Shown here in pieces: positions 11,370 to 21,199 of a DNA stretch of 64,000 nt; the stretch's first letter is position 1; every line of letters begins with the position of its first letter. The DNA comes from Setophaga petechia (Eukaryota; Chordata; Aves; Passeriformes; Parulidae), in NCBI GenBank assembly GCA_024362935.1, contig JANCRA010000065.1, positions 372,001-436,000 of the forward strand. Reading direction: 5' to 3'. A program made the position numbers and the translations under genes. The notes beneath the pieces were generated by a model. It was not told the DNA's origin, ran no database searches, and saw only the letters and a list, made by a program, of their open reading frames with translations.

Positions 11370-13250
11370 TTAAAAAGCTGTGCCTTGATATCCTCTATAT
11401 TGTTCAGAATTTTGACTTTCTCCTTGTCTCATTTCAGCTTCAAACTTTTCCAGCATTTCTGTTGCTGCCTCTAATTTTTCACACTCTTTTTCCAATTTGG
11501 TTAACATTTCCTGGGCTATTTCAATCCTTTTAGGTCCTTGTTCCTTAACACGAGTTGATTTAGCTTTCAGTACCATTATAGATTTTGGTTTTTCTTTTTC
11601 TACTGATTCTGAATCTAGAGACATTGTTGTAATCTGCATCCCCTGGATCACTGAGTGAATCAGCCTAATAAAACACGGAATCATACAAGGCAGAAACAAA
11701 AGTCCCACAATTGAACATAATAACATGAACCCTAACTTTTTCCACCAAACACCTCCAAAGAGATTATCCCACCAATCTGCTTTCAAGATTGAATTCCATT
11801 TCTGTACTGGCACATGAGCCACTCTTTTAATTTCCTCCGCAAGTTCTGTGATAGCTTCCCCATAATCATCAATTTCTACACAGCACTCTGATTCATTAAA
11901 TCTCCCACAAACCCCTCCTTCTTCTGCTAACAGATAGTCTAGGGCAATTCTGTTTTGGTACACAAATGCCCGCATTTGTGTATATTGTCTGGCCAACATC
12001 TTTAAGGCACCGGAGGTGTGATTTGACACCACCTCCACTACTGCTTGGAGCCTTATTATTCGATTTAACAGGTAAATTGGGGTCCTATATCCCCATGACC
12101 CATCCTGAGCCCATGTTGCTGGGTCATAATATGCTATAATTCTTTCTGCAGGCCATTCATCCTCCCCCCATTTTTGGTTCCCCCCTGCTGTTGGAAAGTT
12201 GAGACTCAAATCTCTTTTATTTCGCTGCAGAGTTTCATACAGTGGAGTTCCCAACACATTGCTCCTAGACCTCGGTAGAACAAAGAAGGAGGGTTGTATT
12301 ACTCCCAAGGTACAGGTTCCTCCCCAATTTTGAGGTAACTCACTGTATGCTCGTTGCCCACAAATCCAATATATCCCATCTGGGGCTTTCCATTTTATAT
12401 CCGTTTCCTCTGGTTGTTCCCAATAAGACCTCAGGCTGCTGATAGATTGGTAGGGGTTAGCTCCAGGACATCTGTACCAGCATAAATTAATTTGTTCATC
12501 CCATTCACAATTTATTTCTTTTTTCGGTCCCCAAAATCCACTAGGGGTTTCAGGTCGCCAGACTTTTGAACAGTCATCTATATTAATTACCAATGTGGAT
12601 TTGCAAGGAGTATGCCCCACTACTTGATTAAATTTCCTTCCTTCTCGAGTTATACAAATCATTCCAATAACTTGATGGCTCAAAATCCATCCTTCCGGTC
12701 TTTCCAATGTTCCAGAAATTTTGGTATGGTTCCATTTTAGAAATTGTTCTGGAGCTAAGCTCTCACCCTTCCACGGCCATCTTTCAGCCATTTTTAGACC
12801 TCCGCAAATCCAACATTTGGATAATCCCAATTCTGTAGCAATCTCTTGCATCAATCCCACAAACAAATTCTTATTCGAGGCTGGCAGGTCCCAATCTTGG
12901 TACTGCTGTTTTAGCTGTTTATACCATTCAGCCAATTCCTTCGACTCTTTTCTCCTGTTCTTTCCCCTATTTCCGTTTGTTTCCTTTTCTTCTTTTAGTT
13001 TTTCTTTTAATTTTTCTTTTAATGCCTGATTTCCCATACCAATACTTGGATCTTTTCCATTTTCATCTTTTTCAAAACAAAAAAATCTTTCATATTGAGG
13101 GCAAATCTGATCGCCATGGGGATAAGGAGCTCGTCCATTATATCCCAGATTTTTCCCTACCCAATACATCTTTCCTTCTTTCAGACAAATATCTATAAAG
13201 TTGCTACGATTGTAGCAGGCAGAATTAACATACAGGTTAACACCCTGAAT
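11370..13250 (-). pseudogene. env: env: SU and TM without an intact leader
   Basis: An open frame of 599 codons from the ATG at 13169, extending in frame up to a TAA at 13251-13253. No signal peptide is joined to it, so N-terminal coding is broken. Counting from that methionine, SU has CWIC at 119-122, a Lys/Glu-rich coiled-coil-like stretch at about 47-90, and many cysteines. A furin-type RNKR site is at 316-319. TM has a conserved heptad region with YQNR, then C421 and C429-C430 (C-x7-CC). A membrane span lies near 479-502, followed by a tail of about 97 residues with a second charged heptad-rich segment. The CWIC and Cx(n)CC pair suggests a gamma-type, disulfide-linked envelope. The long tail is unusual for gammaretroviruses. 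Confidence 0.85.
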
Positions 13251-13303
13251 TTATATTTTTCCAAAGTTTCTGGGATGTGCCAACCACAATAAGATCTAAC
13301 TAA

Positions 13304-13960
13304 TTATCTTTCTGCTTCCGGGGCGGGGAGTTTATGAAATTTCCGCCTCCAACAGGCACACTCGCGGTGCCAATGTTCCCCTGGAATGCGCCTATGATGT
13401 GGTATATAGACTTCTTCTCCACAACAACTGCCGATTATGAGACACTGGTCTATAATCTTATGAACTGCCCGTTCTCTTATTTGTGCTACAGCCAATAAAG
13501 CAAGAACCAATTGATCTAAATTCTCTATTAATCCAATTGCTGCTGGAAGGGTCCCATCTCCCAGTCTCAAAGGTATTCCAAAAAAATCACTAGCAATGCG
13601 CTCTATAGTTAATTGGCTATATACATAACCATAGCAAAACCAGCAAATTAATTGTCTCTCCTTCTCTTCCTTCTTAATTACTCTCCACCACGAATTAAGG
13701 CAACGTGTACAAACAATATATATCCAAGGATGACACCTTAAACCATGTTTACCACAGTCCCACTGTTTTACTTGTTCCTGGACTTTTCCGACCACAGGTG
13801 TTATCAATTTCAATTCCTGGGATTGCAATTCAGTAATCACTTCTAATAATGTTGCTGGCGGGTGACCCCGGAGGAGATCTTCGATCTTTTTAGGCCGTTC
13901 CCACCGATTCAAAAAGTCTTTTATTCTTTTCCACCGGCGTCCTTCTGCCTCCGAGCTCAA
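13304..13960 (-). CDS. Unidentified Cys-rich ORF between pol and env
   Basis: A 218-codon frame lying where gammaretroviruses normally have no separate gene. I do not recognise it. It has no ATG: the first codon of the reported frame is TTG, no internal methionine occurs, and the frame opens after a TGA at 14012-14014, 17 codons earlier. The N-terminus is basic and Trp-containing (RRWKR near residue 8, PKK near 23). Cysteines follow the pattern C69-x6-C76-x7-C84-x2-C87-x18-C106-x2-C109, suggesting zinc binding. A second Cys/His group lies at 173-203. A strong splice acceptor lies upstream at 14102, so expression from a spliced mRNA that supplies the start codon is possible. Alternatives are a displaced env leader, a captured host exon, or chance. 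It survives open in a provirus whose pol and env are broken. Confidence 0.5.
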   Translation of the reverse strand: MSSEAEGRRWKRIKDFLNRWERPKKIEDLLRGHPPATLLEVITELQSQELKLITPVVGKVQEQVKQWDCGKHGLRCHPWIYIVCTRCLNSWWRVIKKEEKERQLICWFCYGYVYSQLTIERIASDFFGIPLRLGDGTLPAAIGLIENLDQLVLALLAVAQIRERAVHKIIDQCLIIGSCCGEEVYIPHHRRIPGEHWHRECACWRRKFHKLPAPEAER

Positions 13961-14100
13961 GGGAATTGCAGTTGGCAGCCTCTCCAGGATGCCTAGTTTA
14001 TTCTTAATAAATCAAGGTTATTAATAAGATCAACTTAAATTTTACCATATTTCACATTACTTCTGTTGCTATGTCCTAAATTACATTTTCACTCCAGTGT

Positions 14101-14116
14101 TCTGTAAGGAAAAAAC
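14101..14116 (-). promoter_or_regulatory. Candidate splice acceptor for subgenomic mRNA
   Basis: Directly after the pol stop the coding strand reads a pyrimidine run ending TTTTTTCCTTACAG. That is a strong 3' splice site, with the exon starting at 14101. It is positioned to generate mRNA for the Cys-rich ORF or env. The call is by motif only. Confidence 0.5.
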
Positions 14117-16119
14117 TACCTAGTTTTTAAGTCCTTTTTTAATTTTACTTTTAAATCTCCTGGCTTTGAAACTATTTTCCAATCAGGTATTGGCCCTTTT
14201 ACTCTTGATGCATGTGTCCAACCCTTCTCTGCTGTTCGAACTGCCGTTTCGGTGGTTAACAAAACTAGAAATGGTCCCTCCCATTGTGGTTCCAGGCTTT
14301 CTCCCCTCCAGCATTTGATTAATACGTGATGTCCTGGTCGTATAGTATGGATTGGAAAATCCAGGGGGGTTGTCTGAGCTAAAACTCCTTTTTCTCTTAA
14401 TTCTTTTAGATTTTTTGCAATAGTTGTTATGTATCCCTGGATGGTTCTATCCCCTACTATCAAAGGGTCCAATTTCATACCCTGAGGATAGGGCATTCCA
14501 TATAACATCTCATATGGTGAGATCCCAGTCTCAGAATGGGGTTTTGTTCTGATGTTTAGTAACACCAAAGGGAGACACTTGGTCCAGGGCAATTTTGTTT
14601 CTATCATCAATTTAGTTAATTGTTGCTTAATAGTTTGATTCATTCTTTCAACCCGTCCTGAGCTCTCAGGATGCCATGGAGTATGATATTCCCAAGCGAT
14701 TCCTAGGGCCTGAGTCAGGTCCTTAATTACCTTAGAAGTGAAATGTGTACCCTGGTCTGAATCAATAACCCTCACTAATCCAAATCTTGGAATAACATGT
14801 TCCAATAATATTTTAGCTACTGTCTGAGCTGTAGCCCGAACTGCTGGAAATGCCTCTACCCACTGAGTCAACTGATCTATTATGACCAACAAATACTTCC
14901 ACCGACCCACTTTTGGCAATTCTGTAAAGTCAACCTGGATTTTTTCAAATGGCCTGTAGGCTGTTTTCCGTCCTCCCGAGGGAGGGCTCCTTAACACTTT
15001 CTTATTTACCTTTTGACAGGTAAGACATCCCTGGGTAATTTGTTTTCCAATTTCAAATATCCCTATACACCCATAAAATTTTAAAAAATGATCACAAAGA
15101 GCTCTTGTTCCCCAGTGCGTCCGTCTGTGCAAATTATCTAAAATTTGACGTGCCACTGGTTTGGGCATCATAATCCTGCCATCAGGAAGAACCCACTTTC
15201 CCTCTTTACATGTTGCTCCTAACTTTCTTATGGCTTCTAGTTCTGCTGGTGAAAAGGAAAATGTCTCTTGCTGAATTTCTGTTTCTTGTAGGATCATGAT
15301 TTCTGTACCTCTTTTCCTTAAGGCCGCTCTTCTTGCTTCTTCATCAGCTAAATTATTTCCTCTGATTCTAATATGTGTCCCTCTCTGATGCCCCTTCACA
15401 TGAACCACTGCTATTCTCTTTGGGCCCTTTAAAGCTTCAAGTATCTGAATTATCAGCCCCTCATGTACTAACCCTTTTCCTTGAGTGTTTATAAGTCCCC
15501 TTTCCTTCCAAATTTTCCCAAAAGTATGTACCACACTAAAAGCATATTTGGAGTCCGTATAAATTGTCCCTTCTCGTCCTTTTAGTATTAACAATGCACG
15601 AAGTAATGCATATAGCTCACAAGCTTGTGCTGACCAGGATGGACTAAGGGGACCAGACTCCTTTACTTCCAGCCCTTCCCCACTAATTATAGCATAACCT
15701 GATTTTCTTTTCCCACTTACTACCCGGGATGACCCATCTATAAATAACTTTTCTCCCTTTTGTAATTCTTGGTCTCCCAAATCTGGACGTATTTTTGTCT
15801 GTAATTCTATGATCTCTATGCAATCATGTACCAGCTGTTCCCCTGGATCCCCATAAAGAAATTGAGCAGGGCTCTGTACTTGTGTCATCTTCAATTCTAA
15901 CTCAGGGGAGGTAATCAAGATAGCCTCGTACTTCAGTATTCGGCTGTCCGTTAACCATTTCTCAGCTTTCTGTGCTAAAATTCCCCTAATATTGTGAGGG
16001 GTGTATACCTCCAAAGGTGCCCCAAAAGTTACTTTCCGAGCTTCTTCCACCAGTAATGCAGTTGCCACCAAAGCCTGTAAACATGTTGGCCAGCCTTTAC
16101 TAACTGGATCCAATAGTTT
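14116..16119 (-). pseudogene. pol: pol, 3' part: RNase H and integrase
   Basis: An open stretch of about 667 codons in the same frame as the upstream RT part but separated from it by a TGA at 16120-16122. Residue numbers here count from codon 16113. RNase H catalytic residues appear at D126, E167, D187 and D257. Integrase carries the zinc-binding H329, H333, C363, C366 and the catalytic D395, D453 and E489, with the expected 35-residue spacing between the last two. A GPF-type C-terminal module follows (near EGPFLV). All key residues are present, so decay of this part is slight; it is nonfunctional because nothing upstream reads into it. Confidence 0.92.
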
Positions 16120-17596
16120 TCAATAATACCCCACTGGTTTCCGGCTTCCTGCCCAGTCTTGAGTCAGCACACCATAGGCTGTCTGATTAGTAGTATTTAT
16201 AAACAACTGAAAGGGTTTTTCCAAATCAGGAAGACTTAGTACAGGAGCTTGCAATAAAGCTTCTTTAACTTCTTCAAATTTTCTTTCATCTTCCTTAGTC
16301 CACTTGAAATGGTTTGCAGACAATTTTTCATATAGAAATTTTACTTTTCCACTGAATCCTTCAATCCACTGTCTACAATAGCCCAAAAGACCTAAAAACT
16401 GTCTTATTTCCCTTTTTGATTTTGGGGGTCCCATGTTTAATATTCCTGAAACTCTCTCAGGGTCCAGCTTTTTCTTTCCTTTACTGATCCAATGACCTAA
16501 ATACCTGACTTCCGACTCCACAAACTGTAATTTGGATCTAGATATTTTTAAACCATTTTCACCTAAAAAATTCAGCAAATCAATAGTGCTCCTCCTGGTT
16601 TTCTCTTCAGTTTCCCCTGCCAATAACAAATCATCCACATACTGTAACAACTTGATTCCTTCAGGTAACTCAAAACTTTTCAAAAGATTTTCTAATGCTC
16701 TCCCAAAAAGATTTGGGGATTCTGTAAATCCCTGTGGTAATACCGCCCACCTGAGCTGTTCTCTTCTACCTGTGTCTGGATCTTCCCACTCAAAAGCAAA
16801 ATAATCTCTACTGCCCTCATCCAAAGGGCAAGTCCAAAAGGCATCTTTTAAATCCACTACACTATACCATGTGTAATTAGGAGGCAATTGACTTAACAAG
16901 GTATATGGATTGGCTACTATTGGAAAATGTGTAATAGTCCTTTGATTTATTGCCCTTAAATCTTGAACCAGCCTGTAACTCCCATCAGGTTTCTTTACCG
17001 GTAAGATGGGAGTGTTATGGGGTGACATGCAGGGTTCTAGTATTCCTTGCTGTATCAAATTTTCAATCACTGGTTTTAATCCCCTCCGCCCCTCTAGTGA
17101 TATTGAATATTGCTTTACTCGAATTGGTATCTCTGGATTTTGTATTTCAATTTTGATGGGCGAAATATTTAGCTTCCCCACTTCACCTGAATGCCAAACT
17201 GTATCATTAATTTTTAGATTATCTTCTTCAGTTAAAGAATAAATTTTAAGTTTTCCTTCCCAGGGTTTTATCTGTAAATTCAAAGCTATTATTAAATCTC
17301 TGCCTAATAAATTATTCTCGGCCTCCGGTATCAACAATAAATCATTTACTCCAAATTTGTCATCTGATTCAACTTGCACCCCTTTTATTACAGGAACGGG
17401 GAAAGCCTCTCCCTTAACTCCGATTACTGGAACTCGTTCACGACTTATTTCACATCCCTGGGGTAATTTTTTAACAGTAGACCGAGAAGCTCCTGTATCT
17501 ACTAAAAATAAAACTGTGAGGACCTATTTTTAACTTTATCAAGGGCTCTTCTGGTAGTGTTTCGGTCCTCTTCATTAAATAGAGCCCCTGACCCCC
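16120..17596 (-). pseudogene. pol: pol, 5' part: protease and reverse transcriptase, broken
   Basis: This begins right after the gag TAG, in the gag frame, for about 24 codons. A net one-base shift near 17515-17525 then moves coding to the next frame, where the protease active site (LVDTGAS, near 17500) is found. Downstream is an open run of 419 codons from 17379. RT landmarks in that run are LPQGF at 214-218 and the polymerase motif YVDD at 247-250. It closes at a TGA (16120-16122) at the edge between the RT connection region and RNase H. These two lesions disable pol. The TAG followed by GGGGGTCAGG resembles the suppressible gag-pol junction of murine gammaretroviruses. Confidence 0.92.
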
Positions 17597-19237
17597 CTAA
17601 TCCTCCTGGAAATTTTTCTCATCTTGTTGTTTCTTCCTGCAATTCTTTTGCAGGTGCCCCTTTTTATGACAGTAAAAACAGGTGGGTCCTGCACCCTTCA
17701 AAGCAGGGCAAGAATTTTTTAAGTGCCCTTTTTCGTGGCAGGAAAAACACACAGGCCCTGTGTTCTTAAAAGTAAATCCTGACATCTGCTGCTTATTTTT
17801 CCCTGGGGGTTTCTCTGTATTCAGAGCTGCTTGCATTTCTTTGACTGTTGCCACCAAAATTCTGGCCTCTGCTTTCTGTTTTTCCTCATCTCTTCTGACA
17901 TACACCCTTTGTGCTTCTCTCAGTAACTCTTGAAGTCCCCTATCCTGCCAATCTTCTAATTTTTCCAGCTTCTTCCTGATGTCTCCCCAAGACTTGGCCA
18001 CAAACTGAGTTTTTAACAAAACCTGCCCTGCTGCAGTCTCAGTATCTATACCTGAATATAATTGCAAATCTTTCTTTAATCTCTCTAACCATTCTGCCGG
18101 GGACTCATCTTTTTTTTGATGCTCACTCAAAGCTTTCCCGATATTATGCCCCCTAGGCATTGCCCCCCGAATTCCTTGAATAATTATCCACCGGAGATCA
18201 CTCATATTCTGCCTATGTTCTGCATTTTGATTATTCCAATTTGGATCCTGCATAGGCCATTTCTGATCACCTCGCCCTTGCCCCTCACGTTCTCTGTCCC
18301 AAATCCGCATTCCTGCCTGCCTAATCATCTCTCTCTCTTCCCTTGTGAACAGAATTCCCAGGATAGACTGTATCTCTACCCAGGTATATGTGTTTGGTCC
18401 CAAAAACTGATCTAACTTTTCTGCCACTCCGACAGGATCTTCTATTAGTTTTCCCATCTCCTTCTTAAACTCCCTAACATCCCCAGTATTTAGGGGAACA
18501 CTCACATAACCAATAGGTGGTCCTTCTCCTGGATTTGCCATAGGAACCTCTCTAAGTGGGTATAATCGATTCTCCCTTGCTTCCCCTTCATCCTCATCAT
18601 TTTCCTCCCCTTGTCTCCCCCTCCCTCTGCCTCTGGTTCTGTGTGCCACCGGTTCCTCTTGAACAGGAGGTGCATTCGGATTTACAGGGGGTTCCTCAGG
18701 GGCCTGTGGCTGAGCTAGCTGATTTGGTTGTCCATAAGGGGGTGGGAGATGATTTAGTGGATCCCACGGCTCCTGCCTGTTTTTTCTGACCACCTGCCCT
18801 TTTGTTGATAAAGGATACATCAGGTAACCCCCAGCTTCCTGCCTTTGAACAACAAACCTACTCCTTCCCTCCGGACTCCATAAGGCAGCATACTCACTCT
18901 CCTCCTGATTAACAGGGTCTTTTGAATTCACATAAATATTTAGCGCCTGGCAAATCCAATCCTCAAATGATCCGAACTTGGGCCAATATAAATTATCTTT
19001 CCGGATCATTTCCTTTGTCCATTCAAACATACAGTACTTAATCATTTTCTGTTTACTTTTTCCCCTTTGGGATTCCCATTCATCCCAAAACCGTATCATC
19101 ATCCCCAGCGGGCTGTCCTGAGGAATGCTCCCCTCCTGAGAACCCCCCTCACGGTTCCCAGATACTCGAAACTCCTGCGGATTTTTCACACGATCCGCAG
19201 CCCCTGGGTCAAGGGACTTACTTTTTCCCTGACCCAT
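17597..19237 (-). CDS. gag: gag polyprotein
   Basis: Structural polyprotein, 546 residues from the methionine at 19237. That start is chosen because it gives MGQGKS, a myristoylation signal for membrane targeting; the frame is open 37 codons further upstream. The matrix part resembles gammaretroviral MA. A PPPY late-budding motif is at 165-168, followed by a Pro-rich then Arg/Gly-rich linker (about 169-225). A capsid-like region follows from about 230. Two CCHC zinc knuckles are at 497-510 and 520-533, for genome RNA binding. Mammalian gammaretroviruses usually have a single knuckle, so two is notable. The frame is intact. Readthrough of its TAG stop would give Gag-Pol, but pol is broken just downstream. 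Confidence 0.93.
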   Translation of the reverse strand: MGQGKSKSLDPGAADRVKNPQEFRVSGNREGGSQEGSIPQDSPLGMMIRFWDEWESQRGKSKQKMIKYCMFEWTKEMIRKDNLYWPKFGSFEDWICQALNIYVNSKDPVNQEESEYAALWSPEGRSRFVVQRQEAGGYLMYPLSTKGQVVRKNRQEPWDPLNHLPPPYGQPNQLAQPQAPEEPPVNPNAPPVQEEPVAHRTRGRGRGRQGEENDEDEGEARENRLYPLREVPMANPGEGPPIGYVSVPLNTGDVREFKKEMGKLIEDPVGVAEKLDQFLGPNTYTWVEIQSILGILFTREEREMIRQAGMRIWDREREGQGRGDQKWPMQDPNWNNQNAEHRQNMSDLRWIIIQGIRGAMPRGHNIGKALSEHQKKDESPAEWLERLKKDLQLYSGIDTETAAGQVLLKTQFVAKSWGDIRKKLEKLEDWQDRGLQELLREAQRVYVRRDEEKQKAEARILVATVKEMQAALNTEKPPGKNKQQMSGFTFKNTGPVCFSCHEKGHLKNSCPALKGAGPTCFYCHKKGHLQKNCRKKQQDEKNFQED

Positions 19238-20030
19238 TTCTGGCGGCAACAAACCAAGAAATCCCCGGTACCAGGAAAATCTTAGTCTCCCACACTCACC
19301 TCGTGGTTCAACTTCCTCACTTACTACTTTTTCACACTGCCTTTCCAATCTACTTGTTCCACTCCTATCTCTCCCTCGGCAATCTACTTATTCCACTCTC
19401 TCCCTCTGTACTCTATTTACCTCCTCCTCTCACCATCTAATCACATACTAAATTGCCTGCTACCAACCCCTCTGAAGAAATTGAACCTATTCAATCACTC
19501 CTTCTCAGTCTCCCTATTCCCTCCTGCCCAAGGACCTTCCCACAGGTGCCTGGACCAGGGACCCCCCTCCTTCCCCCTGGGTCAAACCCTCCCGGGGTCC
19601 CCACTCGTTCACTTTTCTTTCACTTCCCTCCTTTCCCGGCCGGTCTCCTCGCGGAGGGCGCGAAACCGCGGTACTGGGAGGTCCCACTCGCTTCGGGGGT
19701 CCGGGACTGCCCAGCCCCCGTCTCAGATACTCCACACACACTCACACATGCATACAGCCGCCCCCCGACCCAAAACCCCGTGATACTCACAGCCTCCTTT
19801 TCTCACGAGGGTCTTCGTGCACAAAGCAGTTTTCTATGGGTACTCTCTCCTACAAGCCGGCACTGTGATGGGAGCCTCTCTTGCGCGCTTTTAATAACTC
19901 ATTTGCTTATGCGTTATTGTAATAAAGACTCTCTTTTCCCAAGGGAGAGTGGTCTAGCCCTGGGACCACTTAAAAGTCTGGTGGGGAGCTCCTTCCCAGG
20001 AACTATCCACCCTCCACGGGGCCAAGAGGG

Positions 20031-20048
20031 TCCCGGGTCTCGGCACCA
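20031..20048 (-). other. Primer binding site, tRNA-Phe-like
   Basis: Four bases after the 5' LTR the coding strand reads TGGTGCCGAGACCCGGGA. Compared with the complement of the 3' end of vertebrate tRNA-Phe plus CCA, I count one mismatch (position 10). tRNA-His matches only the first half. Phe priming is uncommon among gammaretroviruses, which often use tRNA-Pro. Confidence 0.75.
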
Positions 20049-20052
20049 AAAT

Positions 20053-20816
20053 TGTTATGTTTGCCCAATTATCTCATCATAAAAAAAACCAAACATTATT
20101 TTAAAGTAGTAGTAGTTTTAATTGAGTATTTGAAATAACAAAAATTATAAAATTGGATACAATACAATTGAATCAAAATAAAGGATAATTTGGTTCCAAT
20201 AATAGCGCATAAGCAAAAATAACCGCGGGGTACGGAGTGCAGGGCTCTGGGACCCTTGCCACCTCACGTACAAGCTTGCCAAGTGAAAATTCCCCCTTTT
20301 ATGCCATCTACCCATGCCATCTCCTCCCATTTTCGATTCATCATACCTCTATCTCCACCCTCATTACCACCTTTACCGCGCATGCGCCACCACTCGGTTT
20401 GGTGGTCGCACAAGTCTTTTTGGGGGTCGTCTGATGAAGATTTCGTAGTCTTCCTCTGTGTCCTTTAATTCACCTTTGGGTTACACATGCGCACCAAGCC
20501 CATACAATATAAGCCAAGTCTAACATATCACTATATCTACATATCAAGGCAATAAATCCCTTATAATTAGCATTTTCTGGGACCCAACCAGGTTTTGCTT
20601 CCTCTCTACTCATTTTTAGCAACTGTATCTTCAGCTTCTTCCTCCTGTCCTTGTGAACATCTGCCGGGGGCTGGAGCCCCTCCTCTCCCTCTCTTCTTTG
20701 GCATTACCACTTTTTAACTATTTTTATTATTCCCAATTAATATAATAATATAATTACTGTACCAATATTGATTATTATTTCACTTTTATCAGCACGAATC
20801 ATACCTATTTATCACA
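20053..20816 (-). repeat. 5' LTR of the provirus
   Basis: A 764-bp LTR with TG...CA ends next to the primer binding site. It should carry the promoter and polyadenylation signals on the minus strand. A TATATT-like sequence near 20505-20515 is the best TATA candidate, but I cannot fix the U3, R and U5 borders. Confidence 0.93.
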
Positions 20817-20820
20817 CCTC
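20817..20820. repeat. Target-site duplication, right (CCTC)
   Basis: The second copy of the 4-bp duplication, directly after the LTR end TTATCACA. Downstream sequence continues as the uninterrupted inverted arm does. Confidence 0.85.
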
Positions 20821-21195
20821 CAATTATCTGCTGTCATTAGTCCCTGGAGAGCCTTTGTCAGTAACAACACTCAGTGGGCTCATTAATGCTTCAAGGTACT
20901 TCAGTTATTTTAAGGTACTTGGTGTTTCCCTTTTCAGACAAACTCTGTGAGAGGTTTGTGCAATCATGGCCCCAATTATCTGCTTTAATGAGTCCCTTTG
21001 AGAGCTTTGTACTGACACTCAGTGGGGCTCATTAATGCCTTGAGATACTCAAGGTTTTTAAGGTACTTTATGAATTTAAGAATACTTTTAGGTAGTTTTA
21101 AGTATTTTCCTTTCTACACTGAGTGTCCAAGAGGTTTTTGTTCCATTCTGGGCTCCAGTTCTCTCTTCTAAGGAGTCCGTGAGGAGCCTGTGTTG
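20821..21195 (-). repeat. Left-arm tail: further tandem units
   Basis: Continuation of the ~120-140-bp tandem units after the provirus, matching the reverse complement of 41110-41470 almost throughout. At least two units are clear (20821-20950 and 20965-21110). Confidence 0.7.
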
Positions 21196-21199
21196 GGTA

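Larger units (their letters stand above)
10566..20816 (-). mobile_element. Gammaretrovirus-like endogenous provirus, near full length
   Basis: A 10,251-bp provirus on the minus strand: LTR, tRNA-Phe-like primer site, gag, pol, an extra cysteine-rich ORF, env, polypurine tract, LTR. Both LTRs are 764 bp and I see only four substitutions between them, so it is young compared with its neighbours. Gammaretroviral traits are the suppressible-type TAG after gag, the PPPY motif, CWIC in SU, and a 4-bp target duplication. Departures are two zinc knuckles, C-x7-CC instead of the usual C-x6-CC in TM, a long cytoplasmic tail, and an ORF between pol and env. Pol is disabled by a frameshift and a stop, and env by an upstream stop, so this copy cannot encode a full set of proteins. 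Confidence 0.95.
7940..21195. repeat. Inverted duplication, left arm
   Basis: About 3 kb of sequence around OR-A reappears in inverted orientation at 41110-44080 around OR-B. The left arm is split by the 10.25-kb provirus at 10566-20816. The parts are 7940-10565 and 20821-21195. Homology is clear through the receptor, its GC-rich upstream region and the tandem units beyond. No TSD or transposase accompanies the arms, so a segmental inverted duplication is the simplest reading. Confidence 0.85.
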
